Shown: positions 8,446 through 17,037 of the stretch, piece by piece | How positions within the stretch are numbered: position 1 is the first letter of the stretch | Layout: every line of letters starts with the position of its first letter | Assembly: GCA_016709495.1 (NCBI GenBank) | Contig: JADJMS010000005.1 | Location: forward strand, 62,001 to 126,000 | DNA from: Candidatus Dechloromonas phosphorivorans | GTDB taxonomy: Bacteria > Pseudomonadota > Gammaproteobacteria > Burkholderiales > Rhodocyclaceae | Direction of reading: 5' to 3' | DNA length: 64,000 bases | Made by a program: the position numbers and the translations under genes | The notes under the pieces: generated by a model | Database searches by the model: none | What the model was told of the DNA's origin: nothing | The model's input: only the letters and a program-made list of their open reading frames with translations

Positions 8446-9540
8446 TTAAATCACTTCAAGATCAGCACGTAAGGCACCTGCCGCCTTCATTGCCTGAAGG
8501 ATGGCCAAAAGATCCAGTGGATTGGCTCCCAGCGCATTCAATGCCTTGACCACATCTGCCAGATTAGCCCCGGCCTTGACGTTCATCAGGCTGCCATTCG
8601 CCTGACTCACCTGAATATCAGCGCCCTGCCCGGTCAGCGGTTGCCCGCCATCAACAGTCACCGACAAACTGCCATGAGCCACCGCACACGACTGGAGCGT
8701 GACCTTCTGCGTCATGACCACAGAACCCGTTCGCGGATTGATGATTACCCTGGCCAAGCCAATCGCTGGCTTGACATCAAGATTATCAATCCGCCCGAGG
8801 AAGGAAACCCGCGCATCGAGTTCATCCGGTGCGCGCACCGCAATGCGCCGACCATCAACAGCCTGCGCCGTACCTGCGCCCATATTTTTGTTAATGGCAT
8901 CGACGACAATCTGCGCCGTACCAAAATCCATATTTTCCAACTCGTAGTAAATGAACCCACCTTGCCCAACCGACGTCGGTACGCTACGCTCAACGGTTGC
9001 GCCACCAGGAACTCTCCCGGCCGAAAGATGGTTAACCGTAACCTTCGAACCACCGGCTGAAGCCCCCACCCCGCCGACCAGCACGTTGCCTTGGGCGATG
9101 GCATAAACCTGACCATCAGCACCTTTTAATTGAGTCATCAGCAAGGTGCCACCACGGATGCTTTTGGCGTTACCCATGGACGATACGGTGACATCTATCG
9201 GCTGTCCCGGCTTGGCGAAGGCCGGCAAGGTCGCAGTAACCACCACCCCGGCGACGTTCTTCAACTGAAGCTTGGTCGCTTGATCCGTGGTCAGATTAAC
9301 GCCCATCTGGGACAACATGTTGCTCAGCGCTTACGTCGTCATGGGAGTCTGCGTCGTCTGGTCACCCGTATTGTCGAGACCGACCACGATGCCATAACCA
9401 ATCAGCTGGTTGTTACGCACCCCCTGGATAGAAGCGAGATCCTTGATCCGTTCAGCGAAAGCGGGTTGTGCGCAAAGCGGCAACAGGCATGCGGCCACTA
9501 TTGCCGCCTGCCGGTACCATTTGCCGTGATTCGTTTTCAT
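8446..9540 (-). CDS. flgI: Flagellar P-ring protein FlgI (internal stop codon)
   Basis: FlgI forms the P-ring around the rod in the periplasm. The gene has a signal peptide (about residues 1-28, ending AQPAFA) and the family segment RIKDLASIQGVRNNQLIGYG. Codon 70 is TAA (plus strand 9331-9333) where the family has glutamine in QTTQTP..TTQALSNML; the same frame then continues undisturbed to the end. One C-to-T change explains it. Without the stop the protein has 364 residues, the usual length. Translation could restart only at a downstream codon and would lack the signal peptide. Confidence 0.92.
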
Positions 9541-9564
9541 GTACTGCCTCCGCGCGGGAAATCC

Positions 9565-10224
9565 CTAGAATGGCAATACATTAAGGAAGAATCGTGCCAT
9601 CCAGCCCATGAACTGGCCTTCACTAAGCTGTCCAGCCGATTTGTACTCAATGCGGGCATCCGCCACTTTTGACGAGTCAATCGAATTGGAAAAGTCGACG
9701 AAGCTCGGATTCACTACCCCAGAGATTCGCACAAATTCTTGCTCTTCACCGATCGCCAACTGTTTCTCACCGGAGACCATCAAATTGCCGTTGGGCATCA
9801 CATCAATTACCGTCACCGTGATGCTGCCGGAGAAGACATTGTTGTTTGCCGCTTCACCCTTGCCACTAAAATTAGTCGCACTGGAAGCCGCCAGATCCAA
9901 GCCCAGCAATCCCTTGCCAGGCAAACCGCTTAATCCGCTGATAGAGGCCTTTTGGGTATTCGATTTATCCAGCTTGTTACTGTTTTTGGCCGAAGCCGTG
10001 GTGCTCTCGGTAATCTTGACCGTAATCGTGTCGCCAACAAACCGGGCACGCCGGTCTTCAAACAGCGGCTTGCTATAGCCCGCCTGGAAAATTGCCCCGT
10101 TGCCGCCCGGTGCTTCGAAGCGCGGCGAAGGGCGGGCGGTCATTGGTTGATGGATATTAGTTGGCGGTACCGTCGTACATCCGGCGGTAGCCACCAAGGC
10201 AAATAGCGCAAGACGTTTCATCAT
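9565..10224 (-). CDS. flgH: Flagellar L-ring lipoprotein FlgH
   Basis: FlgH forms the outer-membrane L-ring. The 219 residues start with a lipoprotein signal peptide and lipobox TAGC (Cys 16; the start has two Met codons). Conserved FlgH parts follow: GAIFQAGYSKPLFEDRRARFVGDTI and, near the C-terminus, SGVVNPSFVDFSNSIDSSKVADARIEY. The end, GWMARFFLNVLPF, is typical. It lies between flgG and flgI with gaps of 6 and 24 bases. Confidence 0.96.
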   Translation of the reverse strand: MMKRLALFALVATAGCTTVPPTNIHQPMTARPSPRFEAPGGNGAIFQAGYSKPLFEDRRARFVGDTITVKITESTTASAKNSNKLDKSNTQKASISGLSGLPGKGLLGLDLAASSATNFSGKGEAANNNVFSGSITVTVIDVMPNGNLMVSGEKQLAIGEEQEFVRISGVVNPSFVDFSNSIDSSKVADARIEYKSAGQLSEGQFMGWMARFFLNVLPF

Positions 10225-10230
10225 CTCACC

Positions 10231-11012
10231 TCACAATTGCGTCAGGCGACCAAGCATGGCATCCGAAGTAGACACCACCTTGGAGTTCAATTCATAAGCG
10301 CGCTGGGTTTGGATCATACTGACTAGCTCCTCGGCCACGTTGACGTTGGAAGTCTCGACATACCCCTGGTTTACGGTACCAGTACCATTGGTTCCCGGGG
10401 TATTCGGGGTTGGCGTGCCGCTGGCCGCTGTTTCAAGGAACAAGTTCTGGCCCATGCTTAGCAAACCGGCCGGATTGATGAAATTAGCCAGCTGGATCGT
10501 ACCAATCTGGGTCGAAGCAGCCGTACCGGATTGTGTAATTGTCACCGTACCATCCGTGCCAACACTGACGGAAAGAGCAGTGGCCGGAATAGTGATGTTG
10601 GGTTGTAAGGGATAGCCATCCGAGGTCACGATCTGCCCCTGATTATCCTTTTGAAAAGAACCGTCACGGGTATATCCCGTCGTCCCATCCGGCATGAGAA
10701 TCTGAAGAAACCCTCGCCCTGTATCCCAAGATCAAGGGCATTATCTGTTTTTTGAATGTTGCCCTGAGTAAAAATCCGTGCAGTAGAGACCGGTCGTACG
10801 CCTGTACCCATCTGCAAACCGGCGTGAACCTGAGTTTGCTGGGAAGACTGAGCGCCCGGCTGGCGCAACGTCTGATAAAGCAAATCCTCAAAAACGGGGC
10901 GGGCACGTTTGAAACCATTGGTGCTGACGTTAGCCAGATTATTGGCGATTACATCCAACTGGGTTTGTTGAGCATCCAGGCCGGTACGTGCAATCCATAG
11001 GGAACGGATCAT
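10231..11012 (-). CDS. flgG: Distal rod protein FlgG (one-base frameshift)
   Basis: FlgG forms the distal rod. The N-terminal rod motif is clear (NNLANVSTNGFKRARPVFEDL) and the C-terminal motif is SNVNVAEELVSMIQTQRAYEL. Between them the frame changes at about 10703: after GEGFF the family continues QILMPDGTTGYTRDGSF in another frame, so one C is missing on this strand. The repaired protein has 260 residues, the same as the E. coli protein. The reading frame is otherwise continuous, which favours a sequence error. Confidence 0.92.
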
Positions 11013-11025
11013 GATTTAAGTCCTA

Positions 11026-11769
11026 TCAGGCATTCAGAGACAGCAGCTGGTCAGCGCGTTGCGCATTCGTATCAGCCGTTTGGAGCATCTTGATTTGCAT
11101 TTCAAACTGGCGTGAAAGGCTGATCAAATTGACCATTGCATCAGTCACATTCACGTTACTGCCTTCGAGCGAGCCCGGAGATACCTTCACATTTTGATCG
11201 GCCGCAGCCGGTTGACCACTACGCAGACGGAAAAGGCCATCCGCCCCACGCACCAGATCAGTTTCAGGCGGATTGACCAGCTTCAAGCGACCAACCGCAC
11301 TTGAGCTATTTCGGGCACCAAACGTCGGCACGACAGAAATCGTGCCATCCGGCGCAATCTCAATTGAATTGTCTGGCGGAATATTCAGCGGCCCACCATC
11401 ACCCAAAACAGGATAACCACTCTTGGTTTGCAACACCCCATTGACGTCCACATCAAAACTACCGGCACGGGTATATGCCTCTGTACCATCCGGCAACTGC
11501 ACCGCCAGCCAGCCTCGCCCCTGAACTGCAACATCCAGATTACGGCCGGTGAACAACAATGGCCCCTCATCGAAAACATCGCTGACCGAAGCATCAACCA
11601 CAAAAGCCCGGGTCGGCATGCCTTCGCCCAGCACCGGAACCGCTCGAAAACGATGCTCCTGTGCCTTGAATCCGATCGTGCTGGCATTCGCCAGGTTGTT
11701 CGCGGTACCGGCCTGCTGCATGAAAACATGCTTAGCGCCGGTCATCGCGGTATAGATCAGACGATCCAT
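11026..11769 (-). CDS. flgF: Proximal rod protein FlgF
   Basis: FlgF is a proximal rod subunit exported through the flagellar gate. The 247 residues are full length. It begins MDRLIYTAMTGAKHVFMQQAG with the rod motif NNLANASTIGFKAQEHRF. It ends with SNVNVTDAMVNLISLSRQFEM, the paired C-terminal helix that forms the D0 coiled coil. The gene is intact and separated from flgE by 21 bases and flgG by 13 bases. Confidence 0.95.
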   Translation of the reverse strand: MDRLIYTAMTGAKHVFMQQAGTANNLANASTIGFKAQEHRFRAVPVLGEGMPTRAFVVDASVSDVFDEGPLLFTGRNLDVAVQGRGWLAVQLPDGTEAYTRAGSFDVDVNGVLQTKSGYPVLGDGGPLNIPPDNSIEIAPDGTISVVPTFGARNSSSAVGRLKLVNPPETDLVRGADGLFRLRSGQPAAADQNVKVSPGSLEGSNVNVTDAMVNLISLSRQFEMQIKMLQTADTNAQRADQLLSLNA

Positions 11770-11790
11770 GTCAGCAGCTCAGTAAATCGA

Positions 11791-13092
11791 TTAACGGAGG
11801 TTCACCAGTGTTTGCAACACTTGATCCTGGGTTTTGATCGACTGCGCGTTGGCTTGGTAGTTACGTTGCTGGGTGATCAGATTTACAAGCTCAGCAGTCA
11901 GATCGACGTTCGACTCCTCAACGGTAGATGAAGAAAGAACACCCAGATTTGATGTATTGGGCGCCCCCACCAATGCCGGACCGGAGACAGAGGTTTCGAT
12001 CCATTGATTGCTGCCAAGCGACTGCAGGCCATTCGGGTTGGTGAAATTGGCCATCACGATCTGACCTTGAGCAAAGTTCTGCCCATTGCTATAACGACCC
12101 TGTATCACCCCATCACTACCCACTGACAAACCAACCAAGTGACCAGCGGCATAACCATCCTGCTCCAGTCGATTAGTACCAAAAGCACTGCCAAACTGAG
12201 TCGTCCCAGTGAAATTAACATCAAAAGTCATTGTTGGGTTGGCATTGTTTGTCGTGCCAAGCGCAGTACTTACTGCGTCAAGATCAATCGTTATATTCAT
12301 TGGGCTACCGGGGGTCGTCGCATCCAGCGCGCCATTCGTACCAAAAAGCAGGGGATTTCCGCTGTTGACCGTAACATAGGTGTCATTAGTGCCATCAACA
12401 TTGAAATGCGTTTGCCATTCCCCGGAAGTCGCGGTTTTTTCAAAATACATGGTCAGGGCATGGGGGTTACCCAAGCTATCGTAGACTGACAGAGCCGTTG
12501 AATAGTTGTATGACTGCGGATCAGGCGTATATAAAGGCGCCGTTGCCGCAACCCAAGGCAGTGCAGGCACGGTTTTACGTGAATCAAGCTGCAAATTCGC
12601 TTTCACACCCGTAAAGCCTGCCGAGGTACTGGTTCCGGTTTCAATCGGCGGCAAGTCGGAAGCGGATATCTGGATCGGTGCAGGCGTCGAAGGCACAACA
12701 ATCCCGGATTGAGCCGCATAGCCAGTCAGTTTCAGTGCCTGGTCATTTACGATGTAACCATTTTTATCAAGGTGGAACTGGCCGTTCCGGGTATAGGACG
12801 TCGCCCCATTGTTATCCATCTTGAAAAAACCAGCGCCATTGATCGAAATATCCAGCGGGTTATTGGTCGAGGTCAGGTTACCCTGAGTAAACTGCTGCTG
12901 AATTGCAGAAACATTACCGCCAATACCCACCTGGCTTGCGCCAGCGCCGGCCAGAGATGCGGCATATACATCGCCAAAATGGGTGGTAGAAGACTTGAAG
13001 CCAACCGTACTGGCGTTAGCAATGTTGTTGCTGGTCGCATCGAGAGCCTTCGATGCCGTATTCAGACCGCTGAGACCTTGTTGGAATGCCAT
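11791..13092 (-). CDS. flgE: Flagellar hook protein FlgE
   Basis: FlgE builds the flexible hook. The 433 residues include the N-terminal motif NNIANASTVGFKSSTTHFGD, a long middle of Thr/Ser/Asn-rich strands typical of the D1/D2 domains, and the C-terminal motif ESNVDLTAELVNLITQQRNY. The segment FTQGNLTSTNNPLDISINGAG is a hook hallmark. It directly follows the hook cap gene flgD (13 bases). No disruption is seen. Confidence 0.95.
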   Translation of the reverse strand: MAFQQGLSGLNTASKALDATSNNIANASTVGFKSSTTHFGDVYAASLAGAGASQVGIGGNVSAIQQQFTQGNLTSTNNPLDISINGAGFFKMDNNGATSYTRNGQFHLDKNGYIVNDQALKLTGYAAQSGIVVPSTPAPIQISASDLPPIETGTSTSAGFTGVKANLQLDSRKTVPALPWVAATAPLYTPDPQSYNYSTALSVYDSLGNPHALTMYFEKTATSGEWQTHFNVDGTNDTYVTVNSGNPLLFGTNGALDATTPGSPMNITIDLDAVSTALGTTNNANPTMTFDVNFTGTTQFGSAFGTNRLEQDGYAAGHLVGLSVGSDGVIQGRYSNGQNFAQGQIVMANFTNPNGLQSLGSNQWIETSVSGPALVGAPNTSNLGVLSSSTVEESNVDLTAELVNLITQQRNYQANAQSIKTQDQVLQTLVNLR

Positions 13093-13105
13093 TTTCTAAC
13101 CTCAC

Positions 13106-13792
13106 TTAGAGAATTTGTTGCACATCCTTGAATGCCACGTCGCCCAAAGCGCCGAGATCAAGAACGAAGCCTGTCTTGGTTCTAACAACAGCAGAAACCG
13201 TGCCAACCTGTAGAGCCGACGCGGTGATTTTTTTCCCGCCCATGCTGGCGTCAACCGTAAAGGTGTACTTGCCGTCCGCCAGCGTTGCTCCCGAGGCATC
13301 CTTACCATCCCAGCCAAAGTAGAAATTACCCGCAGCGCGCGCGCCCATCTCCTCGGTTTGAACAATCTTCCCGGTGCTGTCTTTAATATTGAGCGTTACT
13401 TTGTCTGCGGCCGCCTCAAGTAAAACGCCGCCAACGGCTTCGCTTTTGTTCAGCGGCAAATTATTGCCGGCAACCATCACATTTTTGCCGATCATGCCTG
13501 TTGATTGAATTGCCTGCGTTTCGTTGTAACCATCAAGCAATTGCGTCATCGTCGCATTCAACTTTTCGATACCGCTGACGGTATTCAATTGTGCCAACTG
13601 GGTTGTCACCGCTGCGTTATCCATGGGATTGAGCGGATCCTGATTTTTGATTTGTGTCATCAACAAGGTTAAAAACTTGTTTTGCTGATCTTCTACCGAG
13701 CTAGTGGTTTTCGTCTTGCTGCCGCTGTTGCCATTAATTGCCGAAAAGGTTGCAGCTGCAGTTGTTGATGTGGTGTCGCCTACGATTGCCAT
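13106..13792 (-). CDS. flgD: Hook assembly scaffold protein FlgD
   Basis: FlgD is the temporary cap on which hook subunits assemble. I use the ATG at 13792 because a GGAG ribosome site lies just before it; an in-frame TTG 12 bases upstream is less likely. The 228 residues contain the conserved KFLTLLMTQIKNQDPLNPMD, then QLAQLNTVSGIEKLN, and a C-terminal FlgD Ig-like/tudor region (about 85-220, FYFGWDGKDASGATLADGKY). The gene is intact and lies between flgC and flgE. Confidence 0.95.
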   Translation of the reverse strand: MAIVGDTTSTTAAATFSAINGNSGSKTKTTSSVEDQQNKFLTLLMTQIKNQDPLNPMDNAAVTTQLAQLNTVSGIEKLNATMTQLLDGYNETQAIQSTGMIGKNVMVAGNNLPLNKSEAVGGVLLEAAADKVTLNIKDSTGKIVQTEEMGARAAGNFYFGWDGKDASGATLADGKYTFTVDASMGGKKITASALQVGTVSAVVRTKTGFVLDLGALGDVAFKDVQQIL

Positions 13793-13814
13793 TTTTATCT
13801 CCAATCAATCCTGA

Positions 13815-14228
13815 TTAGCCCTGACCGATCTGCAAGGTGCGCAGCATCATGGTCTTGGCGGTGTTCATCACTTCAATATTCGTCTGGTAAGAACGCGAGG
13901 CGGAAATCATGTTGGTCATTTCCTCGACCACATTGACATTCGGAAAAGCGACATAGCCCTTTTCATCGGCTATCGGGTTTTTCGGGTCATAAACCATGCG
14001 CGGGGGAGACGCATCCTCAACCACCTGGCGCACTCGAACGCCTTTCGACAACTCCCCGGCTCCGCCCATCGGCGTTGCTTCGAAGACGACATGCTTGGCC
14101 TTGTAAGGCGTTCCATCCGATGAAACGATACTGTCTGCGTTCGCCAGATTCGAAGCCACCGCATTCAAGCGCATCGACTGCGCGGTCATTGCGCTGGAAG
14201 ACACCTGAAAGACATTGAATAGGCTCAT
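13815..14228 (-). CDS. flgC: Proximal rod protein FlgC
   Basis: FlgC is a proximal rod protein. The 137 residues match the family length. The N-terminus MSLFNVFQVSSSAMTAQSMR, the segment VASNLANADS and the C-terminus EEMTNMISASRSYQTNIEVM are diagnostic. It follows flgB by 10 bases and precedes flgD by 22 bases in the sigma-54-driven flg operon. Confidence 0.96.
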   Translation of the reverse strand: MSLFNVFQVSSSAMTAQSMRLNAVASNLANADSIVSSDGTPYKAKHVVFEATPMGGAGELSKGVRVRQVVEDASPPRMVYDPKNPIADEKGYVAFPNVNVVEEMTNMISASRSYQTNIEVMNTAKTMMLRTLQIGQG

Positions 14229-14238
14229 TTGGACCTCC

Positions 14239-14649
14239 TTAGCTCTGCGTGCTGCTCAATGCGCTGCGCAGCCCCTGGAATTTGTTATTGATCAATTGCG
14301 TGAGAATTTGATATTGCAAAGCGTTGTCAGTGATTTGCGAACGCTCGACATCCATATCCACGGTATTGCCGTCGGCAGCCGATTGAGATTCCTTGCGAAA
14401 CTGCAGCGCGCCTGAACCAGTCATGCCATTGCCACCAAGGTGACCAGCCGACGTTGTCGCCAGACTAGCTCCCGTAGCCCCGGTGCGAGCGCCCATCGCA
14501 CTCTGCATGGCTGACTGAAAATCAAAGTCGCGTGCCTTGTAACCAGGCGTATCGGCATTTGCGATATTCGATGCCAAGACCTGATGGCGTTGTGTGCGCA
14601 AATCCATTGCCTTACTTAAGAATTCGAAATGTTGAGCGATATCGGCCAT
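14239..14649 (-). CDS. flgB: Proximal rod protein FlgB
   Basis: FlgB is the rod subunit at the base, next to the export gate and FliE. The 136 residues contain the rod motif ASNIANADTPGYKARDFDF (about residues 26-44). It is the first gene of the operon running leftward to flgL. A GGAG ribosome site lies just before the ATG, and a good sigma-54 promoter lies 29 bases upstream of the start. Confidence 0.96.
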   Translation of the reverse strand: MADIAQHFEFLSKAMDLRTQRHQVLASNIANADTPGYKARDFDFQSAMQSAMGARTGATGASLATTSAGHLGGNGMTGSGALQFRKESQSAADGNTVDMDVERSQITDNALQYQILTQLINNKFQGLRSALSSTQS

Positions 14650-14677
14650 GAGCTACTCCAGAGACTTTGAATATTTA

Positions 14678-14694
14678 AAGCATGCTCCGTGCCA
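14678..14694 (-). promoter_or_regulatory. Sigma-54 (RpoN) promoter for the flgB-flgL operon
   Basis: On the minus strand the sequence is TGGCACGGAGCATGCTT. The -24 GG (14693-14692) and -12 GC (14681-14680) dinucleotides are exactly 12 bases apart, as RpoN requires, and the surrounding bases match TGGCACG-N4-TTGC with one mismatch. Transcription would start near 14668, about 20 bases before flgB. An activator such as FlrC/FleR would be needed; none is in the window. Confidence 0.8.
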
Positions 14695-14740
14695 CTATCC
14701 TTTACTGTCCCCATGGGCGCATATCAGGCAAAATGGCATC

Positions 14741-15418
14741 ATGTTTTTTCGTCTTTTTTTCCTGTTGACCGTAACACTCTTGGCCAGCCCGGTTTTTGCT
14801 GCCGATTCCGCAATCATTCTGGATACGGCACAGCAACATTTACGTCTGCAAACCAAGGGACTACCGGGCAATGTGACAGTCACCATGGGGCAATTTGATG
14901 GTAGCCGTCTGCCACCCTGTACGGCCCATGAGGCTTTTACGCCGCAGGGAAGTCGGGCAATCGGCAAAACCAATGTCGGCGTTCGCTGCCTTGCGCCCAA
15001 CGCCTGGACGGTACTTGTACCGGCGCAAATTGCCGTAAGCGGCAACTATGTGACGACAAGCCGTGCACTGATTGCCGGCCAGACCATTCAGGCGGGCGAT
15101 CTCGCCACTCTAAGCGGTGACGTTTCAAACCTGCCGAGCGGCATCATCAACGACCCAGCCAGTGCGATCGGAAAAACCTTGCGTAACTCACTTGGCGCCG
15201 GTCAACCCTTGCGCTCAGACCAATTACTCTCGCCGCTGGTCATTCGGCAAGGGCAGACAGTTCGTGTTATTTCCAGCGGTTCAGGTTTCTCCGTTAGTGC
15301 CGAAGGCAAAGCCATCAATAATGCGACTATTGGACAGTTGGTACAGATCCGGATGGAGTCAGGTCAGACCGTCAGTGGCACGGCTCGTGCTGACGGTAGT
15401 GTAGAAATCTCATTTTGA
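14741..15418 (+). CDS. flgA: Flagellar P-ring assembly chaperone FlgA
   Basis: FlgA is a periplasmic chaperone for P-ring assembly by FlgI. I start it at the ATG at 14741, which gives a clean signal peptide (residues 1-18, MFFRLFFLLTVTLLASPVFA); the frame stays open upstream but with no signal-like sequence. The mature protein (225 residues in total) has the SAF-type domain (VPAQIAVSGNYVTTSRALIAG, then GQPLRSDQLLSP) and the C-terminal GQTVRVISSGSGFSVSAEGKA. It is divergent from flgB and heads the flgA-flgM-flgN run. Confidence 0.93.
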   Translation: MFFRLFFLLTVTLLASPVFAADSAIILDTAQQHLRLQTKGLPGNVTVTMGQFDGSRLPPCTAHEAFTPQGSRAIGKTNVGVRCLAPNAWTVLVPAQIAVSGNYVTTSRALIAGQTIQAGDLATLSGDVSNLPSGIINDPASAIGKTLRNSLGAGQPLRSDQLLSPLVIRQGQTVRVISSGSGFSVSAEGKAINNATIGQLVQIRMESGQTVSGTARADGSVEISF

Positions 15419-15420
15419 GC

Positions 15421-15447
15421 TAAAGTTCTGCTCTGAATGGTCGTTAT
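15421..15447 (+). promoter_or_regulatory. Sigma-28 (FliA) promoter for flgM-flgN
   Basis: TAAAGTTC, an 11-base spacer, and GTCGTTAT match the sigma-28 consensus TAAAGTTT-N11-GCCGATAA at 7 of 8 and 5 of 8 positions with the exact spacing. It lies in the short gap between the flgA stop and flgM. It would allow FliA to drive its own anti-sigma factor, as in enteric bacteria. Confidence 0.65.
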
Positions 15448-15481
15448 ACCGATTGAGTTCTAAAGTATTGTGAGACATATC

Positions 15482-15763
15482 ATGAAGATCGATAGCCCTT
15501 TTAAGCCAAACACAGCGCCGGTTTCTAACCGGGCAGCAGCACCACGTCAGAATGCCAGCCCTGCGCCAAGCACTGAGGCGGTTAGCCTGAGCGCCCTGTC
15601 AAGCACCCTGCAGGGTAGCGAAAAACCGCCGGTCAATACCGCCCGCATTCAGGAAATCAAGGATGCTATTTCTCAAGGTCGCTTCAAAATCAATCCCGAA
15701 GCAATTGCTGACGGCCTGATCGAAACAGCACGCGACCTCGTCAATAGCCAGCGCAAGGCTTGA
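15482..15763 (+). CDS. flgM: Anti-sigma-28 factor FlgM
   Basis: FlgM binds FliA and blocks late flagellar genes until it is exported through the finished hook. The 93 residues have a Pro/Ala/Ser-rich, disordered first half (residues 1-45) and a C-terminal FliA-binding region (about 50-93, RIQEIKDAISQGRFKINPEA). The ATG at 15482 gives the usual MKID start; an in-frame GTG lies 12 bases upstream. The stop overlaps the flgN ATG (TGATG). Confidence 0.92.
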   Translation: MKIDSPFKPNTAPVSNRAAAPRQNASPAPSTEAVSLSALSSTLQGSEKPPVNTARIQEIKDAISQGRFKINPEAIADGLIETARDLVNSQRKA

Positions 15764-16227
15764 TGACACCGTTAGCAAATCTTTTAAAACGGGAAACTGA
15801 AGCGGTTTCCCGTTTTATTTTGATCCTTAACAGTGAACAGGAAGCGCTTAAGTCCGGAACGCCAGACTTGCTGACGCAGATCAACAGTGAAAAACTGCTT
15901 CTGGTTGATCAACTCAATCAGTTAGGTGCCGAACGTGCTCAACTTGCCGATTTGGCAGGAACAGCAACTGACCGCACAAAAATGGCGGCCTGGCTGCAAC
16001 AACACCCACAAGAAAAACAATCCGCCAGTCTATGGGTGAAACTACTTAAATTGGCTCAAGAAGCCAAAGCGCTGCATGAACTGAACGGCCAATTGATCAG
16101 CCTGCATCTGCAACGTACAACAGACGCAATCTCGGTTCTGACTCAGCAACGCAAGGAACATTCGCTTTACGGCAGCAACGGTCAGTCCTCCGCGACCACT
16201 GGCAGCCGTATTGTTGATTCAGCCTGA
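15763..16227 (+). CDS. flgN: Flagellar export chaperone FlgN
   Basis: FlgN keeps FlgK and FlgL soluble and brings them to the export gate. The protein is 154 residues, almost entirely helical and rich in Gln, Leu and Glu (for example NSEQEALKSGTPDLLTQINS). I prefer the ATG at 15763, overlapping the flgM stop; a TTG one codon earlier is possible. Sequence alone gives only a moderate match, but the flgA-flgM-flgN context is standard. Confidence 0.85.
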   Translation: MTPLANLLKRETEAVSRFILILNSEQEALKSGTPDLLTQINSEKLLLVDQLNQLGAERAQLADLAGTATDRTKMAAWLQQHPQEKQSASLWVKLLKLAQEAKALHELNGQLISLHLQRTTDAISVLTQQRKEHSLYGSNGQSSATTGSRIVDSA

Positions 16228-16233
16228 CCCTGC

Positions 16234-17037
16234 TTAGCGTGCGGCAGGCTCTCCGGCTTTTAACTCCATCGGCTCTTCGGGCCGATTCGAATCAATCAAA
16301 ATACTAACGCGACGGTTCCTTGCCCGTCCCTCGACTGTGGTGTTGGTTTCAATTGGCCGTGTTTCGCCATATCCAATTGCCGTCAAACGCTCCGCCCCAA
16401 CACCGCTATCGTTAAACAGTCGCAAAACTGTTGTTGCACGCATGGCCGAAAGCTCCCAGTTGGAAGGAAACTGCGGCGTCGCTATCGGCACATTATCGGT
16501 ATGCCCCTCAATGGTGATCGGGAAATCCGTATCTGCCAGCACCTGCGCAATGGCTCCCATCGCACTACTTGATGCGGGCTGAAGTTTTGACTGCCCGGCT
16601 GGAAACAAAATACTGTCGTTAATCTCGATCGTTACACCACGACTCGTCTCAAGCAAGCGAACCTTGCCTTGTGCAACCAAAGGCTGGAGTGCCTCCATAA
16701 TGTTGTTGGCGACACTCTTCATTTGTTGGCGATTTTCGTTTTTCTTTTCTTCGGCCTTTTTCAAATCAGCCGACTTGTTATCCGCCTTTATTATGGGTCG
16801 CGCCATGATCGGTGGCGAGCCTTGCATCACCGTCAGAGGCTGGCCGCCAGGCTGGCCGGTTGTATTTTTAAAGGCATTCGTCAATGAGTTGGATAAAACC
16901 TTGTACTTTCCTTCGTTAACCGAAGAAACCGCATACATCACGACAAAAAACGCAAAGAGCAACGTAATAAAATCCGCATACGAAACGAGCCAGCGCTCAT
17001 GGTTTTCGTGTTCTTCTTCTCGGCGTTTACGAGCCAT
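16234..17037 (-). CDS. motD: Flagellar motor stator protein MotD (MotB-like)
   Basis: This is the peptidoglycan-anchored half of a second proton-driven stator. The single transmembrane helix at about residues 19-40 contains the ion-binding aspartate in SYADFITLLFAFFVVMYA. The C-terminal OmpA/MotB domain (about 130-250) has TIEGHTDNVPI and NWELSAMRATTVLRLF. The name MotD, rather than MotB, follows from position beside fliA and motC, as in Pseudomonas, and a separate motAB pair exists at 45029-46813. It overlaps motC by one base. Confidence 0.9.
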   Translation of the reverse strand: MARKRREEEHENHERWLVSYADFITLLFAFFVVMYAVSSVNEGKYKVLSNSLTNAFKNTTGQPGGQPLTVMQGSPPIMARPIIKADNKSADLKKAEEKKNENRQQMKSVANNIMEALQPLVAQGKVRLLETSRGVTIEINDSILFPAGQSKLQPASSSAMGAIAQVLADTDFPITIEGHTDNVPIATPQFPSNWELSAMRATTVLRLFNDSGVGAERLTAIGYGETRPIETNTTVEGRARNRRVSILIDSNRPEEPMELKAGEPAAR

